This document shows positions 9,301-16,612 of a DNA stretch of 35,097 bases, piece by piece. Under the pieces are notes generated by a model. It searched no databases, was not told the DNA's origin, and was given only the letters and a program-made list of their open reading frames with translations. This stretch comes from Methanobrevibacter sp. (GTDB lineage: Archaea; Methanobacteriota; Methanobacteria; Methanobacteriales; Methanobacteriaceae). A program made the translations under genes and the position numbers. The stretch is from contig JAUNXF010000005.1 in the NCBI GenBank assembly GCA_030539935.1, positions 1 through 35,097 on the forward strand, in the 5' to 3' direction. Each line of letters opens with the position of its first letter. The first letter of the stretch is position 1.

Positions 9301-10293
9301 AATGGTCAAACCATTACTTGGACAATTACAAACATTGCTGCAAAATCCAGTGCAGTGATTAAAGTGAAAGTCAAAGTAAAAGCGCTTGGTGAATTGACTA
9401 ACAATTTGACTATTGTAGGTCCAAGAGGCACTAACAAGACTGTTAACTGTACTATTGATCCTGTCCCATGGGCTGATTTGGCAGTATTCAAAACAAGTGA
9501 CCATTTCGGTGTTGATTGTCATAATGACACTACAGTCATTTGGACTATAAAAGTTGTCAATTATGGTCCTAATACTGCAGTCAATTCAATTGCTAAAGAT
9601 ATATTGCCTGCTGGTTTAGTCTATATTGATGATGATTCCAATGGCAAATACAACCCGGGAACTGGTGTGTGGACTATTGGTAACCTTGCGAAAGGAAAGT
9701 CAGTAGTGATACATATTAAGACTAAGGTTGACGCAATTGATACAGTTATCAATAACCCTGTTGTTGTTTCATCAGATACTTATGATCCGAATAAAACCAA
9801 TAATCGTGATAACAGTTCCATTAAAGTCATTTCAGTTGCTGACTTGGCTATCATTAAAGAGGCTAATGTGACTAAGTTGGCTATTGGGGATGAGTTCTCA
9901 TATCTTATTACTGTTATTAACTATGGTCCGGATACTGCAGTCAATGCTCGTGCGTATGATGTGTTGCCTGATGGATTGAAGCTCTTGAGCTTTGAAGCGT
10001 CTAAGGGTAGTTATAATCCGAAAAACGGTACTTGGACTATTGGTGATATGAAGAAGGGTGAAAGAGTAACTCTGAAGATTAATGTGGTTGCTGTAGTGAG
10101 AGGCACTATTATTAATGAAGCGAGGGTTGAAAGTGATACTTTTGACAATGACACTTCAAACAATTATGACTCTGCTACTGTGGTTGTTGAAACTAAAGGC
10201 CATATTCCTATGAGGCATACTGGTAATCCGTTGGTATTTGTTTTATTGTCTTTGTTCGCGATAGTGGGAATAACATTAAAAAGGAAAAGTTAA
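328..10293 (+). CDS. Giant adhesin-like surface protein: beta-helix plus alternating DUF11 repeats
   Basis: A 3321-residue secreted protein predicted to sit on the cell surface. Residues 1-26 form a signal peptide (MRIKRT, hydrophobic core, then a cleavage-like VSA). A Ser/Asp/Glu-rich low-complexity stretch follows to about 125. Residues about 132-785 carry short repeats of the type GGAVYIxG...N.F..N, typical of right-handed parallel beta-helices. A beta-rich linker of about 150 residues comes next. From about 942 to 3290 there are ten DUF11-like modules beginning VDxSVxKTxD, alternating with eight that begin NKTVxNxTP. The AB unit is 238 residues in the central part. Asn-x-Ser/Thr sites are extremely dense. 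The C-terminus has TGNP, a hydrophobic helix and KRKS. Such proteins are abundant in Methanobrevibacter and are thought to mediate attachment; the ligand is unknown. It has its own promoter and terminator. Confidence 0.93.
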   Translation: MRIKRTLLFSLILFLMIFSISFVSANENAVGDVDANELSTLSVSTDIQTDESINEVVLDSDDNQGLEDVSSNSNEESSTSNLDLKDGTSNNDEIEDDVSLSNESDEDSSIESDECLTNNGKVPTLRANPLGADHELNGGTAQQVIDMMQQISREGGGTLYLNGGTYQGSAHARIWTGNGYRDVGRNEIINIANVRVVGGSRTNPNQVATFQVDSTSTSLAFSGYGTWDGNGNRYYADSGINLTNVTFESLNCTGRFFSFNSGNLTDCVFNNLESYQHLFFVTGSYIDEVPMRLTNVNFTNSKQTYVGDSPQGGTDGTGQFGVVFGAEMYGCNFINTSSATHGGAFCLSDEWVSSACVASKLVDCNFINITSRWFAVYIHGNYTNTPRFITEPQVVQNCSFINCTAEGEYGGALGISHNNVIVNNSEFINNTGGEGSAIMVGGIRNTHDGFLGVNTEGNNITIDNCTFKGNVAKIEGQTSSHSTDPAFDTVPTGNAGAVYVYGNDTKIIDSIFENNTANEACGAAIYIYGQNTTVDGSEFYNHSSINGTIFLVGNDCKIKDSIFEDNNASSTGACIFIEGNRAEIGNTTFVNNTAPNGGCVFITGDHTLIDNDTKFISNNATNGAGVYINGSNTAILNSSFINNTAVNGSGAFIYGHDSDVNGSLFEGNNATNGGAVFIEGNINILSNNTFLENNVTNQGGAVYIDGDNSNLTYNNFTRNEAVPHSEEVLTGLGGAIYVSGHNTTTVANSFFHNKARNGSAIYTDGENFRLHDDVFFENQAWSYLLITTAVPEQSLYGSEDVEINVVHRAGDNIINAIHNTNSPDQIHLWNVTYVNSRYGNITTNSSSYVEPVDGVENSQGGTLLYQDDREDYQTIELEVEHENGDVYYPQTTMQTNIYGNVNITLPKSSLRKGKYIVEAEHIEDWNYKFIYNITTFRILDAMDVSVNKTSDKDEYFQDEIAEWEIIVHNVDNGTDAEDVTITDHLPNVFELNNLTYFFFSPERGITNGTLDLTTGNLRFGVYNISNNQWFYGDANYDQSTNTWTYYFLDLDDETIVYTVFNPDDFVYKFGPVVYSNSTDVCYDNISYNIPEEDWYYDTITVNGQEIRYGHFDPTEFEQYFGPVHYDEENLTWVYTHIGPDPLNPGETTELYTLYNITTGLWVIDNVIHYPERKTVTEKVTLTISNDTANNVTNISLFMKDFDINETGVINFSTNCTKSGDYTNVVNVTTPDYEWDLSNNVANRSVLVDPLPNKTVSNTTPYYHDYVEYNLTIMNTGNSTYDQILTVVDSLPEGLEYNTTVIIIGADQVGDTLVENQNRLITWNITNIPANTNATIIVRVYVNALGNLTNNMTLIAPSGDNRTVNATITPVPYTDVYVNKSVEKEEYFVGDIVIWTITVTNAYNGSNATNVNLSDILPAEVEFINASIGEYDNETGVLEIGFMENGTSVTFTITSRARVVANNVTNNATVNCSEDEWDYTNNFDNATIDIIPIPNKTANNTAPKFSEYVDYNLTIINVGGEAYTDILTVIDSLPVGLVYNNTVAVIGADQVGDEVVDGQVVTWRVTNIPANTNATIIVRVQANALGTLVNNYTLVGPKGSNRTVNATITVDPNVDLSVNKTSDRVNYFVNDTVIWTITVSNAYNATNATNVILRDILPSEVEFVTSNGTYDNETGEWYIGFMENGTSTTIVIYTRAIESKTNVTNVANVSCDDIEWDYTNNVDNATINIYPLINKTVSDPTPDYHEIIEYYLIVENTGDVIFNDSVILVDSLPEGVTFIGMVGYDGLEIISFDNTTKNLTWNVTNIAANTNATITIRARCDAVGTQINNWTIYAPDGLNRTVNATIDVQPVVDISVEKTSDRVNYFVNDTVIWTITVSNAYNATNATNVILRDILPSEVEFVTSNGTYDNETGEWYIGFMENGTSTTIVIYTRAIESKTNVTNVANVTCNETEWNYTNNVDNATINIYPLINKTVSNPTPQYSEIIEYYLIVENTGDVIFNDSVILVDSLPADVTFLGMVSYTGLEIISFDNTTKNLTWNVTNIAANTNATITIRARCDAVGTQVNNWTIYAPDGMNRTVNATINVDAIVDVSVEKTADSEYYFVNDTVIWTITVSNAYNGTNATNVTLRDILPKEVEFVSSNGTYDNATGEWYIGFMENGTSTTIVITTRAIQSKPNVTNVANVTCNEEEWNYTNNIDNATIHIYPLINKTVNNPKPYYHELVNFTITVENTGNATFNDSVELVDNLPEGVSFVRMVSYDGLDIISFDNTTSRLVWNVTNVTAYTNATIVIETRCELVDLIGQPVTINRPDGVNRTVYAEIDVQPIVDVSVEKSADGEYYFVNDTVIWTITVSNAYNGTNATNVTLRDILPKEVEFVSSNGTYDNATGEWYIGFMENGTSTTIVITTRAIESKPNVTNVANVTCNETEWNYTNNVDNATIHIYPLINKTVDNPVPYYHEIVQFTITVENTGNATFNDSIVLVDELPEGVTFISMVSYDGLDIISFDNTTSRLVWNVTNVTAKTNATIVIETRCDWIGQIGNPGTINRPDGVNRTVYAEIDVQPIVDVSVVKIADKEEYKVNETVVWTITVSNANNGTNATDVLLKDILPKEVEFVSCSPSKGNYDNVTGVWDIGFMENGTSETLTIISKAITPKYNITNNATVNCTVDEWDYTNNFDDATINIIPTINKTVNNTEPYYHEIVEYNLTIINYGDTVYTDNLTVIDVLDPGLEFIGTVSITGANVVVGETRNGQTISWVLTNISTSNAVITVKVRANAIGVENNTMIIRTPKGTNMSVNRSITVKPIVDVSVKKTSDKVEYFKDGIAIWTITVSNAANGTNATNVVLEDLLPSEFGFINYTATKGTYNKNTGIWTIGTMFNGTSEKLVIRSYAKVAPRTVTNVANVSCEEDEWNYTNNIANRTVKIYDIPDLNKTVNNATPFYNDTVVYTLTIKNVGNATYTDNLRVIDSLPNGLTFVKTVSLTGAKLIKQVVNGQTITWTITNIAAKSSAVIKVKVKVKALGELTNNLTIVGPRGTNKTVNCTIDPVPWADLAVFKTSDHFGVDCHNDTTVIWTIKVVNYGPNTAVNSIAKDILPAGLVYIDDDSNGKYNPGTGVWTIGNLAKGKSVVIHIKTKVDAIDTVINNPVVVSSDTYDPNKTNNRDNSSIKVISVADLAIIKEANVTKLAIGDEFSYLITVINYGPDTAVNARAYDVLPDGLKLLSFEASKGSYNPKNGTWTIGDMKKGERVTLKINVVAVVRGTIINEARVESDTFDNDTSNNYDSATVVVETKGHIPMRHTGNPLVFVLLSLFAIVGITLKRKS
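5164..8019 (+). repeat. Four consecutive 714-bp in-gene repeats
   Basis: Within the adhesin gene, four units of exactly 714 bp begin at about 5164, 5878, 6592 and 7306. The stretch 5182-5405 equals 5896-6119 base for base, and 6623-6843 equals 7337-7557. The flanking units differ in length (717 and 720) and are more diverged. This points to recent duplication or gene conversion in the centre of the array. Confidence 0.9.
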
Positions 10294-10857
10294 AAGTGTT
10301 TTTTTTGTTTGGGGAAATTTATTTTTCCCAAATCTTTTTATTTTTTTAAAAAACTAATTTTTATACTATTTTTAATTATTTTTAGAAATTTATTGAAATT
10401 CTATTTTTAAACTATTTTTAAAACTTTAACTATTTTTAATCTAATTTAAGCTTTAACATTTTTTAAACTATTTTTAGAATTATTCATTGAAAATTTTGTT
10501 AGAATATTTTCGTCTATATAATTGTTTTTTTAATTAATTATTTTAATTCTATTTCAAAATTATATAAAATAATCATGGTTAATTTAAATTAAATTAATTT
10601 GATTTAGAAACATATCTTTTAATATCTATATCATCTACCCTATAACCTATATAATATTATAATCTATATCATCCACATATCATCTACAATTTATATTTTA
10701 TTAAAATTTTAAAAAATGAATAATTAGTAAAGTTTTAGATTAAGTAAATTCAAAAATTAATCATGTAAAAGAAAAAGTTTATTATGGTGAAATAAAAGAT
10801 AGGAAAGTTAAAACGTAATGATATTGATGATAAAATAATTTATGTTATGGTGATTAG
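10294..10857. other. AT-rich intergenic region with short repeats
   Basis: No gene is supported here. It holds the adhesin terminator, at least five copies of CTATTTTTA (starting 10366, 10401, 10412, 10430 and 10468), and three copies of ATATCATCYAC (10628-10638, 10666-10676 and 10677-10687). The right end must hold the yjbQ promoter. GGTGATTAG ends directly before the yjbQ ATG. Confidence 0.6.
10308..10332 (+). terminator. Adhesin transcription terminator
   Basis: A hairpin with arms TTTGGG and CCCAAA, continued by AAA/TTT pairs, follows the adhesin stop codon by about 15 bases. It is preceded by T8 and followed by TCTTTTTATTTTTTT. In archaea the oligo-T tract is the main signal; the hairpin is extra. 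Confidence 0.6.
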
Positions 10858-11283
10858 ATGGCTGTAATTAAAAAAACTTTAAAGATTGATTCAAGTTCTG
10901 ATTTTCAGATTATAAATATTACAAATGATATTGTAACTATTTTAAATGATATAAATAAAGAAAAGAATATTAGTGTTGGAATAGTGAACATATTCACAAA
11001 ACATTCCACAAGTGCCATTTGTGTAAATGAGAATGAAAAGGGACTATTGAATGATTTTGAAAAGGTCTTAAAGGATATCGTTAAGGAAAATGATAATTAT
11101 GAGCATGATTTTATAGATAACAATGCAGCATCCCATATAAGGGCATTTTTGCTTGGTTCATCTGAAACTGTTCCAATAGTTGATGGAAGGTTGGATCTTG
11201 GAACTTGGCAATCCATATTCTTTGTGGAATTGGATGGTCCGAGAAGAGGCAGAACAATTGACTTAACTTTTATGGGCGAATAG
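10858..11283 (+). CDS. yjbQ: YjbQ / UPF0047 family protein
   Basis: 141 residues, the usual length for this family. Recognised by the pattern FTKHSTSAI near residue 48, the segment DNNAASHIRAFLLGSSETVP, and the C-terminal LDLGTWQSIFFVELDGPR followed by GRTIDLTFMGE. The bacterial member YjbQ has been linked to a low-level secondary thiamine phosphate synthase activity, but the true role in archaea is not settled. GGTGAT lies just before the ATG. The next gene starts 27 bases downstream, so the two are probably cotranscribed. Confidence 0.9.
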   Translation: MAVIKKTLKIDSSSDFQIINITNDIVTILNDINKEKNISVGIVNIFTKHSTSAICVNENEKGLLNDFEKVLKDIVKENDNYEHDFIDNNAASHIRAFLLGSSETVPIVDGRLDLGTWQSIFFVELDGPRRGRTIDLTFMGE

Positions 11284-11310
11284 CTAATTTAATTAATTGA
11301 GGAAATGTTT

Positions 11311-11559
11311 ATGGAACTCTTAAATAATTTGGATAAGGTGCACACTACAGAAATGGGTGTAGACAGAATAAAAAGAAATATCTCTGTAGATGTGGATGAC
11401 ATTGTAAAATATTGTATAGATAAGATAAAACAGGATAATGCTGTAATCGAAAGAAAAGGAAAAAACTATTATGTGACTGTTGATGGGATAATAATTACTG
11501 TAAATGCATCCAGTTATACAATCATCACTGCCCATAAAGAGAAAAATAGTAAGAATTAG
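11311..11559 (+). CDS. DUF3781 family protein
   Basis: 82 residues, recognised from HTTEMGVDRIKRNISV, ERKGKNYYVTVDG and a C-terminal NASSYTIITAHK as a DUF3781-type small protein of unknown function. The ATG at 11311 is preferred because GAGG at 11299-11302 is eight bases before it. The in-frame ATG at 11305 would leave only two bases, and would add MF at the front. It follows yjbQ by 27 bases and probably shares its transcript. No signal peptide, membrane segment or metal motif is visible. Confidence 0.75.
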   Translation: MELLNNLDKVHTTEMGVDRIKRNISVDVDDIVKYCIDKIKQDNAVIERKGKNYYVTVDGIIITVNASSYTIITAHKEKNSKN

Positions 11560-11615
11560 TTAAAGAAGATATTGATTAAAAAAAAAATAAAGTAAAGGAA
11601 GATATTAAAAAAAAT

Positions 11616-11646
11616 AAAATAAATAGAAATAAATTCTATTTATTTT
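11616..11646. terminator. Bidirectional terminator between two convergent genes
   Basis: A perfect 11-bp stem, AAAATAAATAG / CTATTTATTTT, with a 9-base loop lies between the DUF3781 gene and the HD-RyR gene. Its right arm includes the last codons and the TAG stop of the minus-strand gene (11636-11638). Being symmetric and A/T-only, with T-rich tracts on both strands, it can serve both transcripts. Confidence 0.55.
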
Positions 11647-14473
11647 TTACAATCTTCAAGCCAACTTTTTCACATAATTCTGGAAGTTGTTTAATTGTAT
11701 TCATATTTGCATCTCTGACTGTGCGTCTTAGTAAGTTCCAAGGAACTAAATTAGGGTTGATCATCTTTTCGTCATCTCTTTCTTTTCCGTATGACCAGCC
11801 TAATCTTTCTCTCATAAGACACCATTCGTTATGTTCCTTTATACATATTTCCCTAATCAGACCCTCATCATCCTTTCCAAATATGACGGCATCTCCAGGC
11901 TCATCAATAGGGACAAAATTATATCCCTCTTGAGCTAAGTTCTTGACTAGGAAATCAGTATATTTGTAATTGGAATACTTGATGTAAGGAGGCAGGTCTT
12001 TAAACAATATCTCTTCTTCATGTTTATTATGCATTTCAATGGTGAGTAGCCTAATTTTTGTTCTAACAATTTTCAGGCCAATTGATTTGGCATAAGCCGG
12101 AATGTTTCTAACAGGGTCTTTGTCATATTCCTGAATTTCAGGGTCAAGCTCAGTCCATGGAACTAAATATGGGGTGATAAGTTTTTTCTCATCTTTTTTA
12201 GGGCCTAATGTCCAACCTGTACCCTCTCTTTCCTCACACCAATCATCATGTTCCAAAATAGCCAAATCAGTTATCTCCTCTTCGGAGAATTCTAAAACAG
12301 CATCCCTCTCATCGTCTTTATGTGCAAGTTCACATCCAATCATTGCCAATTTCTTAGGAATTGATCTGGCTTGTCTAATGTTTGACATCTTAAATTGAGG
12401 AGTCAATTCATCAAAAGGAATGATTTCCTCATATTTCTTTTTGAAGTTATAGAATTTTATTCCATCAAATTCATCTTTATCCACGCCTTTTGAAATAAGC
12501 TCATCACGTCTTTCCTTTAATTTATAATATTTTAAACAGTCATCACATTCTCTGTCTATCTCTTTTTTATTTACATCATATTTTGCTTTGATGTCTTCCA
12601 TTTCTGAAATGACACTATTCAATTCACCTATTTCTTCATATTTGTTTCTTTGTTCCAAATATTCCTTTGTAAGGTAGTTGGATGCTTCTCTTCCAAATTC
12701 CTCTTCATCGTCTTTAAATTTCTTCTCCAATTCATCAACAATCTTATGATTTTTCTCGAAGTCCAAATATTCCTCGCTGAGATAAGCCAAAGCCTCTTTT
12801 TCGAATTTAACTTCCTCTGCCTTATACTCTTTTTCCAACTCTTCAATTTCCTTAAAGATAGGGTCACCTTCTTTGAAATCGAATGATTGGTATTTCATGT
12901 CACTGATCTTTTCAATATATTCCTTTCGCTTTTCCTCAAATTCAGTAGGATTTTCATGGATTTTCATTAAAAGATCAAAATACTGATTTTCAACAGTTTC
13001 ATTATATTTGTTGTGGATTTCGATTGCTAATTTTTCAACATTTCTTGCCAAGACTTCAGGGGCTTGAATATCCTTTTTAACGATATTCCTCATTGCATCC
13101 TCTTCAATGTTTCGGGTCTTGTCCTTCTCGATACGTGTATGAACTTTCAAGTCATTTCTGAAAACTTTTTTAATATCCAAAACGTCTTTCAAGTCCTTAT
13201 TCTCTTTTTTAGATGAAAAGTCGATACCCATGGACCCATGTTTGATGATATATTCAACGTTCATCATATAATCGTCAATATCGATATGGAGTTCATTCAC
13301 GTGAGACCTTTGCTTGTCTTTGAAACCGAATGGCTGGCGATTCCATTCCTGAAGTTCATCACACAATTTCAATAGGAATGCCAAAGGATTATCCCTTGGG
13401 TCCATAAGGCCTAACTGAAACTGTTCATAGTTTTTATTATTTAATGTATTGGCATAGTAATTATGCAATAATATTGCTGTTGCACTATCCACAATAGGGT
13501 AGAAGAAGAAATCTGATTTTTTCGCATATTTTTGAATCAAATATCCATAGGAGTCCAATACTAAAATTGATGAGAAGAATCCATGGTCGATGAATCCATC
13601 TTCATTCATTTGTTGAGGGAAATTATCCAAATGCTTCTTTAATGATTTTATATCAACATCAAATTCTCTAGCGATTTTATGGGCCATAATGTCTGTAGGT
13701 TTGAACAGGTCCAAACCTTCCACATCATCCCATTCATCTAAGTACTTGTCTGCAAAATTAGGGCAAATCTTAAGGATATGGTTAAATTCATCAAAGTTCT
13801 TAAAGTCTATACCCATATTAACTGAATAGTCTGGGGAGATAGGTTGAATTCCCTCTTTAATAAACTGCTTTAGTTGTTTTCCGATAATCTCAACAGGATA
13901 ACCGATATCGTGGAAAAGTGATGCAATACCCCAACGGTATAAAAATTCCTCATTAGAGAATTCACCATCGATTTTGAAGTATTTGGTATAGCCGCTGTTA
14001 ATCACATAGTCATAAAAGAAATCCTGATAATTATTGTTTTTGGAATAAATGGCCAAACCTAAAAGGAACACATTAACAGAGTGGATAAAATGGTCTCTTT
14101 GCTTTTCAATCAAATCTCCAGTGTTCTCCTCATAGCCTTTCATAATCTTTACCAAATCAAGCAGAGTGTTAGGCTCATTAATGAGATTTTTAGGGACTGA
14201 ATTGTCTTCTACAATCTTTTCAGCTCCCTCTTTTTCATTCTCCTTATCCTTTTTTGCACTTTTATTCTCAGAAGTGATTTGATAAATCATGAAAAATGTT
14301 TGATAAATATCATAAGCACTATAAGTACTTTCATTCTCTAAGAAAACATCTATAGATGCTTTTAAAAGGTCCTTATATCTGTGACCATTGTAGTAGTCAT
14401 CATATAATGTAAGCCCTTCAAAGAATTCATCCACATACTTTTTGAAATTATTTTCTCCTTCTCCTTCAGTCAT
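11636..14473 (-). CDS. HD phosphohydrolase-coiled coil-tandem RyR domain protein
   Basis: 945 residues, cytoplasmic, with no signal or membrane segment. The first half carries an HD metal-phosphohydrolase signature: H128/H131 in DHFIHS, H188-D189 in SLFHDIGYP, H297 (HGFFSSILVL), H337 (AILLHNYY) and D372 in PLAFLLKLCDELQEW. Residues about 455-690 are Glu/Lys-rich and predicted as long helices or coiled coil. Two RyR (ryanodine-receptor repeat) domains close the protein: about 733-807 with HDDWCEER, GWTLGP and YLVPW, and about 870-944 with HNEWC, GWSYG and NLVPW. Each is preceded by a short helical segment with SN near its start. HD domains of this kind hydrolyse phosphoester or nucleotide substrates; RyR domains in prokaryotes are poorly understood. 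The AGGTGG ribosome site six bases before the ATG supports the start. The gene is monocistronic. Substrate and role are not known. Confidence 0.85.
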   Translation of the reverse strand: MTEGEGENNFKKYVDEFFEGLTLYDDYYNGHRYKDLLKASIDVFLENESTYSAYDIYQTFFMIYQITSENKSAKKDKENEKEGAEKIVEDNSVPKNLINEPNTLLDLVKIMKGYEENTGDLIEKQRDHFIHSVNVFLLGLAIYSKNNNYQDFFYDYVINSGYTKYFKIDGEFSNEEFLYRWGIASLFHDIGYPVEIIGKQLKQFIKEGIQPISPDYSVNMGIDFKNFDEFNHILKICPNFADKYLDEWDDVEGLDLFKPTDIMAHKIAREFDVDIKSLKKHLDNFPQQMNEDGFIDHGFFSSILVLDSYGYLIQKYAKKSDFFFYPIVDSATAILLHNYYANTLNNKNYEQFQLGLMDPRDNPLAFLLKLCDELQEWNRQPFGFKDKQRSHVNELHIDIDDYMMNVEYIIKHGSMGIDFSSKKENKDLKDVLDIKKVFRNDLKVHTRIEKDKTRNIEEDAMRNIVKKDIQAPEVLARNVEKLAIEIHNKYNETVENQYFDLLMKIHENPTEFEEKRKEYIEKISDMKYQSFDFKEGDPIFKEIEELEKEYKAEEVKFEKEALAYLSEEYLDFEKNHKIVDELEKKFKDDEEEFGREASNYLTKEYLEQRNKYEEIGELNSVISEMEDIKAKYDVNKKEIDRECDDCLKYYKLKERRDELISKGVDKDEFDGIKFYNFKKKYEEIIPFDELTPQFKMSNIRQARSIPKKLAMIGCELAHKDDERDAVLEFSEEEITDLAILEHDDWCEEREGTGWTLGPKKDEKKLITPYLVPWTELDPEIQEYDKDPVRNIPAYAKSIGLKIVRTKIRLLTIEMHNKHEEEILFKDLPPYIKYSNYKYTDFLVKNLAQEGYNFVPIDEPGDAVIFGKDDEGLIREICIKEHNEWCLMRERLGWSYGKERDDEKMINPNLVPWNLLRRTVRDANMNTIKQLPELCEKVGLKIVKNK

Positions 14474-14862
14474 TAGACCACCTATTCATAAAGAATCATC
14501 TTAAATTTTGTTTTTTTTTAAAATTTATACTAATTTATACTATTAAATTTTGTTTTTTTTAAAACTTTACTATTATTTTTTTTTTAAAATCAGATGCTTT
14601 TAAAATTATAATATAATCCTATTTTATTTTTAGTTAATAATAAATATTATGAAAATGTTTTAGGATTCTTTTAAAAAATTGAATAAAAATATAATAATTT
14701 GGGGTTTGATTTATTGAAAGATAATGGTAGGTGGTTTGATTTTAAAAAAGAAATAAGATTTTATCAAAAAAATAAAAAAAGAAATAAGATTTAATCTAAA
14801 AAAATAAAAAAAGAAAAAGTTGGTTTAATTTTTTTAAAAAAAATAAGAAGAGGAAACTGAAT
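14474..14862. other. Intergenic region: HD-RyR promoter and pheT terminator
   Basis: No gene is supported in this 389-base stretch. The left part holds the HD-RyR promoter. The right part, read on the minus strand downstream of pheT, holds successive long oligo-T runs (TTTTTTTATTTTTTT twice, each followed by a similar GATAAAATCTTATTTC-like segment), fitting archaeal termination of pheT. The middle shows only two copies of GGTTTGATTT about 30 bases apart. Confidence 0.5.
14522..14541 (-). promoter_or_regulatory. Duplicated TATA-like element before the HD-RyR gene
   Basis: On the minus strand the ten bases AGTATAAATT occur twice back to back, 49-68 bases before the start codon at 14473. Either copy fits an archaeal TATA box, so there may be two transcript starts ten bases apart. 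Confidence 0.5.
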
Positions 14863-16515
14863 TTATATGAATTCAATTTCAAATGCTATAACGGGATATT
14901 CCAATTCAAAGTTTCTAATGACTTCCGGTGCCACTTCACCAAAGAATCCAGTTATCTTGCCGTTTTTAGACTCGCCAGTCACATCTGCAACTCTTCCTGG
15001 AATAAAGGTTGTGTTGCTTGAATCGGATATTTCCATGCTGTATCCCAAGTTGGAAAGTACGCTGGATACAGTTGATTTGATTTCAGTGAAGTTTGCAGAG
15101 CTGTGACAGATTATTCCCGCTAATTTCTTCACTTGCTTGGTTTTGTTGAATGGCTCACTATCCATATATAATACATCACCAATTTCAAAGATCTTTTGTG
15201 GAAGGTCCTCATGCTTGTTGTCTTCGAGGAATTCCATTAAACTATTGAGCAGGCTTGTTCTAATCATTGTTCCGCTGATTGTAATCGGTTTTGATACTTG
15301 AACATGGTCAATCTCTTCCTGATTCATCTTTTCATATTGGCTTTCTTCACTGGTTAGCATTAAGCTCATCACTTCTTGGAAGCCTAATCCCACCATGACT
15401 TCCCTAATGGTCTGTTCACCTTTGAACCAGTTGTTTTCATTGGCGACAGTCACAATATCCGGTAATTTTGCTTCAACCGCATTGATGTGATATTGGATTG
15501 TTATGTTTTCAACAATATCCACTTCGTGTAATATGTCTACCCTATAAGGTGGAATGAATACTTCCAATTCGTTTTCATTTATGATATTGGCATCAAATCT
15601 TGCCTTTTCAAGCAATCCCTTAATGTCTTCAGCGGTTAAATCGGTTCCGCCAATCAATTCATTGGCCAAGTCAACATGAACGTTTCTGACCTTTGGGGTG
15701 AAGTCAGGGCAGACTATGGTTTCATCTTCATAAATGACTTCCATGGATTTCACTTTTCCTCCAACTTCAGCAAAGGATGCACAGATAATGTTTAATGACT
15801 GTTCAACTGCTCTTTCATCAGTTCCAGTCACATCAACAATGATGTTTGCGGTGTCTTCCTTAAGTTTGGTCAATTCACCGTTGATGATTGGAGGCATGGA
15901 CAAGACCTGTCCATCCTTGTCAATGATGAGAGGGTATTTGTCGAATTTGTTGATTAAATGAGCATATTTCTCTCCTGTCTTATGATTTTTCAAAATCTCT
16001 TCAGGGCTCATTTCCTCTTCCATTTCGAGAGGAACAAATTTTGGTTCATCTTTAGGAGTTGCTAGGTATTTGTATGGTCCGCTTATGACATCGCTGTTGT
16101 GCACTCCAATAGCAACCTTTTTACGGTCTCTTCCGATTACCCAGTGCAGGTTTTCCTGGAAATCCATGATGTATTTGATCTTATCTCCAGAGAAATCCAC
16201 TCCTTCAATTTTTGCAAATCTTATATAAGGGCGAATTTCTGCAACATCCTTGCTTACATAAACCTTTTCGCCAGATGGCTCAATCTCATATTTCGGAAGT
16301 CCAGTTTCAAGGCCTAAGAATCCTTTGAATGACCTTGCCACCCCTTCAACAGATAAATTGTCCGGACGGTTTGGGAAGAATTCCACTTTGATTTCTTCAT
16401 CATCATAATCTTCAATATCACTTGCCATCATAGGTAAGGTATTGATCAGCTCATCTTTTTCCATATCAATACCTAAATCTTTTAAATCTTGATATTTAAA
16501 TGTAATTACAGGCAT
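14863..16515 (-). CDS. pheT: Phenylalanine-tRNA ligase beta subunit
   Basis: 550 residues, the typical archaeal length, shorter than the bacterial beta chain. The N-terminal B1 region ([11 protein letters not shown], then [20 protein letters not shown]) is followed by the B3/4 editing region ([17 protein letters not shown]), the B5 region ([18 protein letters not shown]) and the catalytic-like domain ([39 protein letters not shown]). With PheS it attaches Phe to tRNA-Phe in an alpha2-beta2 enzyme. pheS is not in the window. GGAG six bases before the ATG supports the start. No lesion is seen. Confidence 0.96.
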   Translation of the reverse strand: MPVITFKYQDLKDLGIDMEKDELINTLPMMASDIEDYDDEEIKVEFFPNRPDNLSVEGVARSFKGFLGLETGLPKYEIEPSGEKVYVSKDVAEIRPYIRFAKIEGVDFSGDKIKYIMDFQENLHWVIGRDRKKVAIGVHNSDVISGPYKYLATPKDEPKFVPLEMEEEMSPEEILKNHKTGEKYAHLINKFDKYPLIIDKDGQVLSMPPIINGELTKLKEDTANIIVDVTGTDERAVEQSLNIICASFAEVGGKVKSMEVIYEDETIVCPDFTPKVRNVHVDLANELIGGTDLTAEDIKGLLEKARFDANIINENELEVFIPPYRVDILHEVDIVENITIQYHINAVEAKLPDIVTVANENNWFKGEQTIREVMVGLGFQEVMSLMLTSEESQYEKMNQEEIDHVQVSKPITISGTMIRTSLLNSLMEFLEDNKHEDLPQKIFEIGDVLYMDSEPFNKTKQVKKLAGIICHSSANFTEIKSTVSSVLSNLGYSMEISDSSNTTFIPGRVADVTGESKNGKITGFFGEVAPEVIRNFELEYPVIAFEIEFI

Positions 16516-16612
16516 ATTATCTCCTAATACAGTTTAATAATTAATCTTATGCTATTTTTTTAAAATTGAAAATAAGAATGTATCCTTTATAATTCAATTA
16601 TGTGTGTATTTC

